A DNA stretch of 24,641 nt, from the NCBI GenBank assembly GCA_026770575.1, contig MU657235.1:155992-180632 (forward strand), given 5' to 3'. A program made the position numbers and the translations under genes. Position 1 is the stretch's first letter. The number at the start of each line of letters is the position of its first letter. The DNA is from Pelagophyceae sp. CCMP2097. Its lineage: Eukaryota > Sar > Pelagophyceae. A model generated the notes under the pieces. It did no database searches, had not been told where the DNA came from, and worked only from the letters and a program-made list of their open reading frames with translations. Shown here in pieces: positions 8,241 through 18,174 of this stretch.

Positions 8241-10433
8241 ATGGTGCTCGACGCTCTCGAGGGCGACGGCGTCTCGGACTTGCTTTTGCAGTTGTTGCAC
8301 AAAAGAGACGAGCTGAATTATGGCCCGACGATCTACGTACCAGACACCGTCGTCTACAAGTTCGGCCAGCCCGTCCACTGGTACTTCACCGGTGAGAGGC
8401 GTCGCGAAAGGTCGGGGACGCCTTTTCGCGCCCCTTTGCGCCGGGGCCTCGGCTCGAGGGCGCCCCTTTAGGCGTCGACGGCAAGCTGAAGAAGAAGAAC
8501 AAGAGTAACTTGGTCAACGTGCGCATCGAGGAGGCGCTGACCAAGGGGCCGGTTTGCGACGTCGTGGCGTACTACATTTCTGAAGAGGCCGCGGAAGACT
8601 CAGAGACGGCGACGCACATCGAGTACCTCGACCGCAAGGTGCGCGTGGACGTTCCGAGTCGATGCGACGGCGGCCGACTCTGAAAGTAGGGCCTGCACGA
8701 CTTTCTCTATTCGCGCTTCAAGCAGAATAATGGGATGCTCCAAAAGTTTATAGAGCCAAAGGGCACCAGCAACGCCGTCGTGCGAGCCATCTGGTGCGCG
8801 TCCGCGGGGTGCCCGGAGAAGGCACAGGAACGAGTGCAGAGTTTGGAAGAGGCTGTATCTTCACTCAGGGAGGACTCTCATCGTGGCCACCGCCGCCCCT
8901 ATTAGGTCGCCCAAGGTCTGCCTGCTGGAGCGGCGCGTCAACGGCAAGGCGCTGCACGACGCGCGGTTCGGGCTTTATGAAAGAGCGGTCACTTACGAAG
9001 GCCCGGAGCACTTTTCCGCGGCGGCCCCTCTCCGTGGAAATTTGTTGCCCTCGCGGATTCAGCGCTTGTGCGAAACCGTGGTGACGCACGTCGCCGAAGT
9101 CTCTTTCCAGAAGCTGCACGTGTGCAGGATGGTCGCAAACTTTAAGGTCGACGCGAAAGACCGGATATGGTTCCTCTGGACTACGTCCATCCGACTCGAG
9201 GGAAACGGGAGGCGGAACGTCGTCAAGGACGTGGTGAACATCGGCGCCGTTTTAAAAATTCCGCCGCACGTCAAGCTTACGGATACGGCCAACCACTCGT
9301 TTGCCGCGGCGCCCGCGTTGGAGGCTTCAGACTGCCTCTCCTGCGGCTCCACGCAGACGTCTGACAAATTCCACCCGGTGCAGTACAAGACGCTGATCCG
9401 ACACTTTGACCTTTTGATGTCGATATTGAAGTCCGACGGCCGCGCCACTCGACGGTCCAAAGGCACTTTCGCGGAGACGTCACCCTCGACGTGTGGCTCG
9501 ACGCTTGCCTCCGAGTTGACGTGGCCGCCGGACAAGCTCGTCATCGCGGCGGCGGGCGGCGTCGGGTTTTCGACCGTCAAGGTGGATTCTCAAGACCACC
9601 AACCGGCGCCGGTCAAGGAGATTGACCTGGCGGTGCCGCCCGTGCTGCGCGCTCTGCACCCGCGGCTGACGCTCGAGTATTATACGAAATACAAGCGGGA
9701 TCCCTTATTTTTGTACAAAACTGTCGACGTGTGTGAAACGTGTTTTTTAGTCTATGCCGAACTCCAGCAGAACCCGCTCCCGCGACCACAACCAAGACGG
9801 CAGCACCGCATTTTAGACAACGGCGAGCACGTGCCGCCGCCGAGAAGCACAGAGGCGTGGCAGCCCGCGGTCGCGTCCAAGCCGCGGTCAAGGGCCGACG
9901 CATCGTCGACGGGCACGTCGCGTCGGTTCACGACGCACGCGGCGCCGAGCATGCCTGCCCCAATCTTCTCAGCAGAGGCGTTTGAGACGCCGGGGTCCAC
10001 GTTTGGAGGCGAGGCTTTCGAAGATTCGCTGTCCATCGAGGAAATGGTGCGACGCCGAGAGGAGGCTTTCTTCCGCGAGTGCGCCGGCGAGGCCGAAGAT
10101 GGCGCGGCGCTTCGCGGGCACCCTTTGGCGCATTTAGTGACGACTTTCCGTGCGCTGCAAGAGCACTCGGAACGCGTCAACGACCAAACTTCCGCGCTCT
10201 CGCAACCCCGGTCGCTCAAGGCGCTCCCTCGCACGGGCAGCCTCGCCGGCGCATCGCCCTACAACTGCAAGCCCGTGCTGTACGATCTGCCGGGCCGCGG
10301 GCCTTCAAGGGGGTTGCAGGCTTCCGCGTCTGCGCACCTGAGCAAATCTTCCAACAGGCATCGAAACTTCCTCATGCAGACGCTCGAAGACGTCCAATCC
10401 TCGCTACAGGAACCACAGGCCAGAGACAACTGA
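8241..10433 (+). CDS. Conserved-looking protein of unknown function, 649 aa
   Basis: Four exons, 8241-8391, 8472-8638, 8690-8793 and 8906-10433. Every junction is canonical and in phase: G|GTGAGA/TTTAG|GC, AAG|GTGCGC/AGTAG|GG, TG|GTGCGC/TTAG|G. The mature reading has a compact N-terminal part ([20 protein letters not shown]), a KLKKKNKSN basic patch, then [20 protein letters not shown], and the junction-spanning [21 protein letters not shown] Cys-containing block follows ([13 protein letters not shown]), then [17 protein letters not shown]. The last ~200 residues are low complexity with a short helical end. The block from MLQKF to the [11 protein letters not shown] strand recalls a family I have seen in flagellated protists, but I cannot name it and assign no function. 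The start at 8241 is the first ATG adjoining the conserved block; ATG 8025 in the same frame is possible. No signal peptide or membrane segment is seen. Confidence 0.8.
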
Positions 10434-10645
10434 GTAAAGGATGCCGTCTCTCTTTACGGCCCCGCGGTAACCGACTGCCCCGCGGCATGGGCATGCGGGT
10501 CGTCATCCGCGACGACTGGAATCAGAGGCTCGAGACCTCATCCGATCAAACTGCGTGTGCATGCGGGTCGTCTCAGAGAGTGCGTCGAGGAGGGGATCAC
10601 AGCACGAGGGATGCCGCATGGCGGCAGACTCCGTTGTTTTGGGGT

Positions 10646-10661
10646 GGTGTTATAAAACACC
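10646..10661 (-). promoter_or_regulatory. Histone mRNA 3' stem-loop (H4)
   Basis: On the minus strand this reads GGTGTTTTATAACACC: a 6-bp stem with a 4-nt loop, matching the stem-loop of replication-dependent histone mRNAs. It lies 85 nt past the H4 stop and is followed by ACCCCAAAACAAC. The rest of 10434-10745 between the two converging genes holds nothing else I can call. Confidence 0.9.
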
Positions 10662-10746
10662 GGTTTAGTGGTTGTGTTGGTCGAGCAACCGTCGTCCTCG
10701 GAGAGAGGGACGACGGCACTCGGGATAAGCACTCGAGGAGGGCTGC

Positions 10747-11839
<1,093 letters not shown>

Positions 11840-11903
11840 AAATGCGCCTTTTGGACCCGAGGCGATTCGCCAACGACCTGACTGCACTCAAAACCAACCA
11901 ACC

Positions 11904-11919
11904 GGTGTTTCTTAACACC
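11904..11919 (+). promoter_or_regulatory. Histone mRNA 3' stem-loop (H3)
   Basis: GGTGTTTCTTAACACC forms a 6-bp stem and 4-nt loop 64 nt after the H3 stop. It is followed by ACCCAAAAGACACGGGAA, whose AAAAGA resembles a U7-type downstream element. The stem is identical to that of the H4 gene; only the loop differs. Confidence 0.92.
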
Positions 11920-12297
11920 ACCCAAAAGACACGGGAACAAACAAGGGCGCATGCGACGGGCTCGCAAGCGTTTCGTTCGTGATGGTAATGGCCCTCGTCG
12001 TCTCGCAAGCACGCGTGCAAAGCCCCCTTCTTTCACTGCCATCCTTGATTTCATGTGTCACGTGAAAGGGCACTCATCGTACGCGCCAGTTACTATGACA
12101 TGCAGGTGTTCGATGGAGAATGGGGCCTCACGCTCGCAAGGAGATCATCTCACTTTCCGTAAACGGCAGACCCGCGGCATCTCTCTTCTCCCTTTCGAGT
12201 AAATTCTCCTCCGGGAGTCGTAGGGCTCGGCGTAGAATGCCTCGCAGTCCAATTTGGAACGAATGGCACAACCAACTCTTCGACACCGCGTCAAAAG
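11920..12297. other. Intergenic region with no supported gene
   Basis: Short open frames exist on both strands but none shows a recognisable domain or a plausible splice-linked continuation. Base composition is mixed. Confidence 0.5.
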
Positions 12298-12606
12298 TCA
12301 CTCCGCGATCCTGGTCAGCACGGCCCTTGATGTTTCTAAGCGCGCCCCGCCCACGTTGAGCTTGATCAGCTCGTCGGACGACGGCGCCGACGTCCTGATG
12401 CGCGCCTCCTCGGCCTCGTCGCGCGCGGCCTTGTCCTCAGTGTCCTTGATGAAGGCCGCGCGGTCGTACTCGAGCGCTAGGCGGTCTCTCGCGAGCTGGG
12501 CCGTATCGGCGTCAAAGGCCCGCCCCAGGGCGTCGACCGCATCCAAGTGCGCCGCATTCGTCTGGCGCACGGCCGCGAGCGCGGCGGAGAGGCGGAGCGC
12601 GGCCAT
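12298..12606 (-). pseudogene. Truncated, intron-less KCTD-family copy
   Basis: A 102-codon frame from ATG 12606. Its helix and the start of a T1/BTB domain (LIKLNVGGARLETSRAVLT) align with the gene at 160-986. The N-terminal HLDAVDALGRAFDAD continues directly into TAQLARDRLALEYDRAAF, where the first gene has a 50-nt intron, so this copy lacks that intron. The frame stops at LTRIAE, where the relative continues with the rest of the BTB fold. The core BTB strands and the kelch part are therefore missing. It could be a decayed retro-copy or a short dominant-negative-like protein; I favour pseudogene. No continuing BTB sequence is seen downstream on the minus strand to 12240. Confidence 0.75.
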
Positions 12607-12740
12607 GTCGCGAAGAGGCCGCGCACCGTCCGAGCCTCGGGCGCCTCGAGTGAGCTCTCGAGTGAAAGGGCGCGACAGAATCTTCTTGTGACGTCACGGT
12701 TGCGAGCCTGAGTTCTAGAGATCTCTCGAAGATCTCTGAG

Positions 12741-13214
12741 CCCTTCTGAAAACGCGAAGCGGTTAAGGAACACGATTAGCAGTATAAAGCTAATCCTGTA
12801 CCCCGAGCCCCGCGGTCCTCCAGGCGGCCGTTTGAAGCGGTGGGCCCACGCGCCTCGGCCTCCTCTAGCGATCCATCAAAGAAGTTCCGTGGCATCGCCC
12901 GTCGTTGGCCCGTCGGGCGCCATCTAGATTCGCACAAAAGAGCGCGGCGCCGCGGTTCGCGCTCGTTTGCCGTCAGAGCCGCGGTTCGACGGTCGCGGGC
13001 GGGTTTGCAGGGTCCCAGCACCCTATCCCGCGCGGGAAGAGGGCGTGAAAAGAGATCTAGACCGGCCGGCGCGACCGGCGCGCCCTTATACTCGTTTGCT
13101 ATTTTCGAATTTTAAAAACTTCGTTGCAAAAGTTGACTTGCACTGACTTAATTGGCCCCGTAAAGTAGGAATCAAATCCTCCTTAACCGCTTCGCGTTAA
13201 CGTTTTCAGAAGGG
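12741..13214. repeat. Segment bounded by imperfect inverted repeats
   Basis: The left arm 12741-12769 (CCCTTCTGAAAAC then GCGAAGCGGTTAAGGA) matches the reverse complement of 13180-13214, except that the right arm carries an extra GTTAAC between the two halves. Both halves are otherwise perfect. The enclosed ~410 bp has no supported gene; its last part (13080-13175) is AT-rich. It may be a non-autonomous element or the remains of one. No target-site duplication is evident. Confidence 0.6.
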
Positions 13215-13287
13215 TTGTGATTCGAGCCCATTTTTTGCGTTGTGTCGAGCGCTCGAGCGCGCGGTGGGGCGTGCCCCGCGCGTGGGC

Positions 13288-14169
13288 ATGAGCCTCGGCT
13301 CGCCGTCGGGCGAGGCGTCGTATGGCGGCGACTCGCTGACCGAGTCGCCGCACGACGACTCGCAAGCCGACTCGCAAGCCGAGTCGCAGTCTCAAGCATC
13401 GGCTTCCGAGGCGCCTTTCGCCGAGGCGCCGTTGCCGGCCGAGGCGCCGTCGGCGGCTGCGGCGGTCTTCGAGGCCGTGCGGCGGCCGAGCGATGTGGTC
13501 TACTCGGGCTACATTCTGAATGGCCTCCTTTCGTTTCGGCACCGCGACCTCCCCAAGAATTGGCGATGCGGCGTCTGCCAAGCTCTGTCGAAGAACGACG
13601 CCTGCGAATCGTGCAAGAGCGACCGCGTCGCGCCCTGGCAGATGCGGAAAAAAGAAGTGCTGCAGCCCGGCTCGATCCTCGAGGCGCGCGCGCCGGAAGC
13701 GCCCTTCGAAGTCGCAATCGTCACCGCCATCTTGCGCACGCAGCAAAAGGTCCAACTCGTCGCATTCCAGCCGACGGCCGAGAATCCGTTTTTTCCGCTG
13801 AACATGTCAAAAAGCGACTTGGATGCGTACGACGTCCGCCACCCGTCGCACCGCCGCTCAAACGACTTCACCGACATGGCACTCTGCCGCAAGTGCGAAT
13901 GCGTCTTCCGCGTGCGCAACGGCCGAGTCTCGGCGCAGATGCGCCGAGAGCTCGGCGGGGAGTTGCAGACTCTGGAGAGCGACGTGTTGGAGGCTTCGAG
14001 GCATAAAAAAACACTGATGGAAAAGACGCCCAACGCATTTGGGGCCATCCTCGAGGCGAATCGCGCCGTCGGCGACTTTGAAGCAAAGGTCGCTTGTGCG
14101 AAGACGCGGCTGGAAAAGCCGCAGGTGTGGTGCCCAGGTTGCCTGAATACCGACTTCCCACTCAACTAA
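13288..14169 (+). CDS. Cys-rich putative zinc-binding protein with coiled coil
   Basis: A single-exon frame from ATG 13288 to TAA, 293 aa. Residues 1-65 are low complexity (Ser/Asp/Gln/Ala, with a 12-bp tandem repeat in the DNA). Next comes NWRCGVCQALSKNDACESCK: a W-x-C-x2-C...C-x2-C cluster like a shortened RanBP2-type zinc finger. A beta-rich stretch follows (VAIVTAILRTQQKVQLVAFQ). Then comes a second pair of knuckles, CRKCECVF and WCPGC, split by a predicted helical region (about 210-275). RanBP2 fingers bind ubiquitin or single-stranded RNA; whether this does is unknown. It ends 59 bp from the stop of the convergent WAF gene 2. An ORF-wide antisense frame also exists but lacks any motif. 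Confidence 0.75.
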   Translation: MSLGSPSGEASYGGDSLTESPHDDSQADSQAESQSQASASEAPFAEAPLPAEAPSAAAAVFEAVRRPSDVVYSGYILNGLLSFRHRDLPKNWRCGVCQALSKNDACESCKSDRVAPWQMRKKEVLQPGSILEARAPEAPFEVAIVTAILRTQQKVQLVAFQPTAENPFFPLNMSKSDLDAYDVRHPSHRRSNDFTDMALCRKCECVFRVRNGRVSAQMRRELGGELQTLESDVLEASRHKKTLMEKTPNAFGAILEANRAVGDFEAKVACAKTRLEKPQVWCPGCLNTDFPLN

Positions 14170-14228
14170 TGGACTCCTCCGGCCTCGAGCCCCAGCCAGG
14201 GTGGATCTCGCCCCGGTTTCGAATGCGT

Positions 14229-16193
14229 TTATGGTATTTCGGGGTCTGGTTCGGGGGGCGGGATCTGGACGTCCGTCTTGGAAAAGGCCCAGGCCACGCG
14301 TCGGAGGTCCTCCTTTTCGAACCGACTCAGCGTGTCCCGCACGGGCTTGGCGAACGATTCGAAGAGCGCGTCTTGCTTTTGCTCGACGTTCTCGGTCTTG
14401 GCGAACGCCCATAATAAATTGGCCACGTCCTTTGGGTCGGTGAACCAGGCGGCTTTCTTGATGGCGTGCTCCTTCAGCGCCTCGAAGAGCAGCGGCTGTT
14501 GCAGGCCGGCGTTTGCGTAGGCCCAGGCGGTGGTGGCTAAATGTTTCTCGCTGAAAGTTTGCATTTTGAGAATCGACTCGGCCGCAACGGCTTCGAACAC
14601 CAGGGGCGCGTCGAACTTCGTTTTGGAAAAGGCCCAAACGAGTTTCGACAGTTCGTGCCTGTGGAAAGTCTGGATCTTGGAGCGGTCGCCCGCGACTTCG
14701 AGAGCGACGGCGCTGAAGAGGAGAGGGTGGTCGAGCCCAGCGTTTGCGTAGGCCCAGACCAGATTCGCCGCATCCTGCGACAGGATCTTCTCCTTCTTCG
14801 TGTTCTTCAGCACCTTGGAAGCGACGGCGTCGTACAAAGCGCCGTGGTGGAGGCCGGCGTTGGAGACGGACCACGCGATGGTCGACAAGTCTCGCACGTT
14901 AAAAGATTCTAATTTCAACAGAGATGCGGCGGCCACCGCCCCCATCAGCTTCGGGGCCTGGACGCCGGCGGTGGAAAACGCCCAGGCCGAGTTGGCGAGG
15001 TCTCGGGAGTTGAATCTCTCCAGGTTGCGGTGCGTGATCACCGCCGCCGCTTGCAGTAAATCGGGAGCGTGCGCTTCGAGTTTGGCGATGCTCCAGCAGA
15101 CGTTTGTCAAATCCCGAGCGGACCACAGGTGCAACACGACGACGGGTTGCTTCTTGTTCCGGGCGTCTTTCGCGGATTTGCGAGACGACCTTTTCGGCGG
15201 CAAGTACGGTCCCGGTGTTGCAAAAAAGTCGTCCTCCTCCGAATTCGATAAGGCGGCGCGGCACTTTAAGATGGAGTGCGTCGTGCGCTCGATCAAGCGC
15301 TTTGTGCGCATGTCTGAACGGATGATAATCTTGTTCCGCTTAAACCGCGCCAGCAAGTTGAGAGCGATGGACATGTTCAGCTCGTTAAAATCCTCGACTC
15401 GCCTCTGCACCACGTTGAGCACGTTCTTGTAAGTCTTGCACCTGAGCAAGGACTTGGTCGCCGCTTTCCATAAGGTTTCAGCGAGGTCGGCGGCGCCTTG
15501 CGCAGCCGTACGCGGGCCATTCGGGCGCACGGGGCCCGAAATGGTCCGCGCAATCACGCCAGAGTCGGTGGCGCCGTCGCCGACGGCCGCCTCCAAAGTC
15601 GCGTCCTCGACCGCCTCTGGCGGCGGCGCAGCGTCAGCCTTCTTCGCTTCGCCGGCCGGCTCCAGCTTCGCCGCGTCGGCCAGAGCGACGGCGCGCTTCG
15701 CCGCCGCGCTCATCGGGACGTCGGCCCGGAGCGAGGGCCGCCAGCCGGCGGCCTTTAAGCGCGCCGTCGCATTGGCAGCGTCGCCGTCGGAAGCGTCCGC
15801 AACTGAGCGGAAAGACATCAAAATATCGCGCGCCGCGTCGACGGCCGCCTTCTCCAAATGCTTGTGCACCGGCACCTTGGGAGCCTTGCGCGGCGCCTTC
15901 GGAGGCGCGGCTTTGGGCCGCGGCGCCGACTGGCGCGTCTGCGGGACCGGCGCCGCCTTTGGCGGGACCGGCGCCGCCTTCGACGCCTTTGGCAAAGCCT
16001 TTGGCGGCTGGATCGGCGGCGCCTGTTGCGGTTGCCGCGGCGCGTCGTTCGGTCGGAAGAACGGTTCCGACGGATGGAACACAGCCGCCGACGCCTCGTC
16101 TGCATTCGGCCGCCTCGCTCCAGGCCGAATCCGAAGCGACCGCGCCAACGACGGCCGCACCGCGCGCCGCAGCGACGCGCCGAACATGGACAT
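14229..16193 (-). CDS. WAF-motif helical repeat protein 2, probably mitochondrial
   Basis: A single open frame, 654 aa from ATG 16193 (a second Met two codons later). The N-terminus, MSMFGASLRRAVRPSLARSL, is Arg-rich and lacks acidic residues, as in mitochondrial presequences. Residues ~45-115 are Pro/Ala/Lys low complexity. From residue 356 to the end are eight repeats of 37-41 residues: for example FNSRDLANSAWAFSTAGVQA, FHRHELSKLVWAFSKT and FSEKHLATTAWAYANAGLQQ. The last repeat is cut short by a Pro-rich tail. No RAP domain is visible at the end. Unlike WAF gene 1 it has no intron. The likely role is sequence-specific organellar RNA binding, by analogy with OPR, FAST and RAP proteins of algae and protists; this is not shown by the sequence itself. 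Confidence 0.86.
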   Translation of the reverse strand: MSMFGASLRRAVRPSLARSLRIRPGARRPNADEASAAVFHPSEPFFRPNDAPRQPQQAPPIQPPKALPKASKAAPVPPKAAPVPQTRQSAPRPKAAPPKAPRKAPKVPVHKHLEKAAVDAARDILMSFRSVADASDGDAANATARLKAAGWRPSLRADVPMSAAAKRAVALADAAKLEPAGEAKKADAAPPPEAVEDATLEAAVGDGATDSGVIARTISGPVRPNGPRTAAQGAADLAETLWKAATKSLLRCKTYKNVLNVVQRRVEDFNELNMSIALNLLARFKRNKIIIRSDMRTKRLIERTTHSILKCRAALSNSEEDDFFATPGPYLPPKRSSRKSAKDARNKKQPVVVLHLWSARDLTNVCWSIAKLEAHAPDLLQAAAVITHRNLERFNSRDLANSAWAFSTAGVQAPKLMGAVAAASLLKLESFNVRDLSTIAWSVSNAGLHHGALYDAVASKVLKNTKKEKILSQDAANLVWAYANAGLDHPLLFSAVALEVAGDRSKIQTFHRHELSKLVWAFSKTKFDAPLVFEAVAAESILKMQTFSEKHLATTAWAYANAGLQQPLLFEALKEHAIKKAAWFTDPKDVANLLWAFAKTENVEQKQDALFESFAKPVRDTLSRFEKEDLRRVAWAFSKTDVQIPPPEPDPEIP

Positions 16194-16445
16194 GCGGGCC
16201 ACGGCAAGGCACGTCGTCGACCGGCGTAGAGAGCGCTTCGCCAAGCGTCTCTCGCTGAAAAGCTTTCTGTCAATGGGCCGCGGCGGTGCTCCACTCCACT
16301 CCCGTTGGGGTCCCGCGTCTCCCCGGAAACGTCGATTTGTAAATTACGATGCCCCCCCCCCCCGTCCGTGGGCCACCGGCAGTCGGCGTTGAAAAAGGGC
16401 CTTGAAAGAACAAAAGGCCTTGAAAGAACAAAAAAGGGGGCGCGT
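16194..16445. repeat. Poly-C tract and 18-bp direct repeat upstream of WAF gene 2
   Basis: An uninterrupted run of C lies near 16352-16363. An 18-bp unit, GGCCTTGAAAGAACAAAA, occurs twice in tandem at 16398-16415 and 16416-16433. The gap lies between the WAF gene 2 start and the stop of the next minus-strand gene, so it holds the WAF gene 2 promoter. Confidence 0.7.
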
Positions 16446-17908
16446 TCACAGCTCCTCCACGTCTTCGTCCACGTGCGCGTAGCCGCCCTTGCCCGCGCCC
16501 CTGCGCGGCGGCTTGACGGCCTCATCCTCTTGCGGTGGCGCTCGCGCTTTTCGGAACATTTCCAGCGGCCACGACAGTAGAGCGCAAAGCGGAGAAGGCT
16601 TCATCGCCAATTCCAAAGCCTCCAGCGTCTGCTGCAGCAGAACCAGCCCGTTTTCGGCGCGGTCCACCTCGACTTGCAGCTGCTGGACGTACGCGGGCGG
16701 GGCGTCCTTCGTAGACTCTGTTGTCAGAGGCGTTCTTACCGCCACCGGCGCCACCACAGCGCCCCTCTTCGCCGCTAAAGCTTGGGCCAGGTCGACGAGC
16801 TTTTGCAGATTCTCCGAGTGGCCAACGAGCTGCGGGGCGAGCTTGTCGCGGCAATTTCGTTCGGCCATGTTCTCCGAGTGCCGCGCGCCCTCAAGCACCT
16901 TAACAACCTACATCCCGGGATATAAAGAATCAACCCTCACCTCACAAGCATCAAGCGTGACGCTTCCGACGCGCGAGTGCGCATGCACGCCGCTCTGTCA
17001 CCTGCCCATGCCCTCGGAGGAGAGTGACAGTCCAATGCCCTCGGAGGAGAGGGCTGTCACGTGCACTCATGATCACGCTCTCCGGAGCGGACGCCGGCCC
17101 GCGCGCTGAGCAGTTCGCCGCGCTGCGCTAAACGCTTCTGCCTGTGCTGCTCGGCGGCCTCGTTTGCCGCGGCGAGTTCGGTTTCGAGTTTTGTTGCTCG
17201 TTCCATGGCCGTCGCAGCCGCCAAAGCGATGGCTTCCGCCCTCGCAATTTCCGCCGCGGCAGACTTGATCTCCGCCTGCGCCCTCGCGAGCTCCGGCTTG
17301 GCGCGCGCCATTTCTGCTTGGGCGCGGGCGGACTCCACTTGGGCTCGCGCAGTTTCTGCGGCCTAAGGAAAAGTCGATACCGCGAGGCCGAGGCTGAGGG
17401 CGCCTCGTTCCGTCGAGACGGAGGGGACGTTCCGTCGAGACGGGGCGCCCCGGTCCTGAAGCGTCGCGGAAGCGTCCGTCTGTCGTCCCACACAAGTGTC
17501 CCCGAGGCAACTTACAGCCTGCGTCGCGACCCTTTGCATTTCCCCAACTGCAGCGTGCATGGCCTCCGTCGCTTCCGATGCGGCCGTCTTCGCGGCAATG
17601 CACTGCGCCTCGGCGGCGGACACGCGGGCTTTGGCGTCTCTGTCGACTTCCGCCGCTCGTTCTTCCGCCGCCATCGCCCGCGCATCGGCCAGAGCGCATT
17701 CGTTCGCTAACGCGATCTCGTTGGCCGCTATCGCGGACGTGTACGCCTCGGCCTCGGCGGCCTGAAGGTGTGGCGCATCGGACGGGGCATTCTTTCGATA
17801 TATCAGGGCCTTCTTTCGCCTATTTAGTCGCAAATCTCCCTTCCAAAGCACACATCACCGCACCGGGTGCTTGGCCGCCCCGGCGAGGCGCTCCTTGATG
17901 GCGTTCAT
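16446..17908 (-). CDS. Coiled-coil protein, paralogue A of a tandem pair, unknown function
   Basis: Four exons, 17908-17864, 17761-17516, 17362-17093 and 16907-16446, all phase 0; 340 aa. Start MNAIKERLAGAAKHP is matched in position and style by the paralogue's MASFKEQMKAALADKE. Residues 16-187 are an Ala/Glu/Arg/Lys coiled coil. The conserved part begins at EQHRQKRLAQRGELLS, continues VVKVLEGARHSENMAERNCR, KLAPQLVGHSENLQKLVDLA and DAPPAYVQQLQVEVDRAENG, and ends GKGGYAHVDEDVEEL. Each of these blocks has a counterpart in 18175-20160. The donor of intron 3 is either GGC|GTCCGC (used here) or, four codons earlier, a GC donor AGC|GCGCGG that would match the paralogue better. No signal peptide or membrane segment. 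Function not recognised; a structural or scaffold role is only a guess from composition. Confidence 0.72.
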
Positions 17909-18174
17909 GGCCGCGCCCCGGGATTCCCGCCGGAACACTGGAAAATAGGCCAACGATCACCGAAAAAGCTTCAGTTCCCAGGGTCTTGCGGCTGGCCCGG
18001 CTTTCCGCAAGAAAAGAAGAAGATCGGCGACTCCATCGCAATCCCACCGCCGCACCACCCACTCGGGGACCCTGCCCACGCGCGAACCGACCGGCGTCCT
18101 TTGCAGGCGTGGGGCAAAGAGGGGTGTGATTCAAAAGGGAGCGGCGAAAGGGGCGGCAAAAAGGCCTCCGCGGG

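Noticed and set aside
12060..12300. Possible small plus-strand gene after H3
   Set aside because: Several short frames but none with a domain, a good splice continuation or conservation I can recognise.
12940..13000. GGTTCGAC/GGTTCGCG strings as tRNA B boxes
   Set aside because: No matching A box or cloverleaf-compatible stems at the right distance.
13242..14006. 254-codon plus-strand frame overlapping the zinc-binding-like gene, and minus-strand frames across the same DNA
   Set aside because: Arg/Ala-rich shadow frames from high G+C; only the 13288 frame shows ordered Cys motifs.
15436..16392. 318-codon plus-strand frame opposite WAF gene 2
   Set aside because: Composition is an antisense echo of the WAF repeats and Pro/Ala region; no domain.
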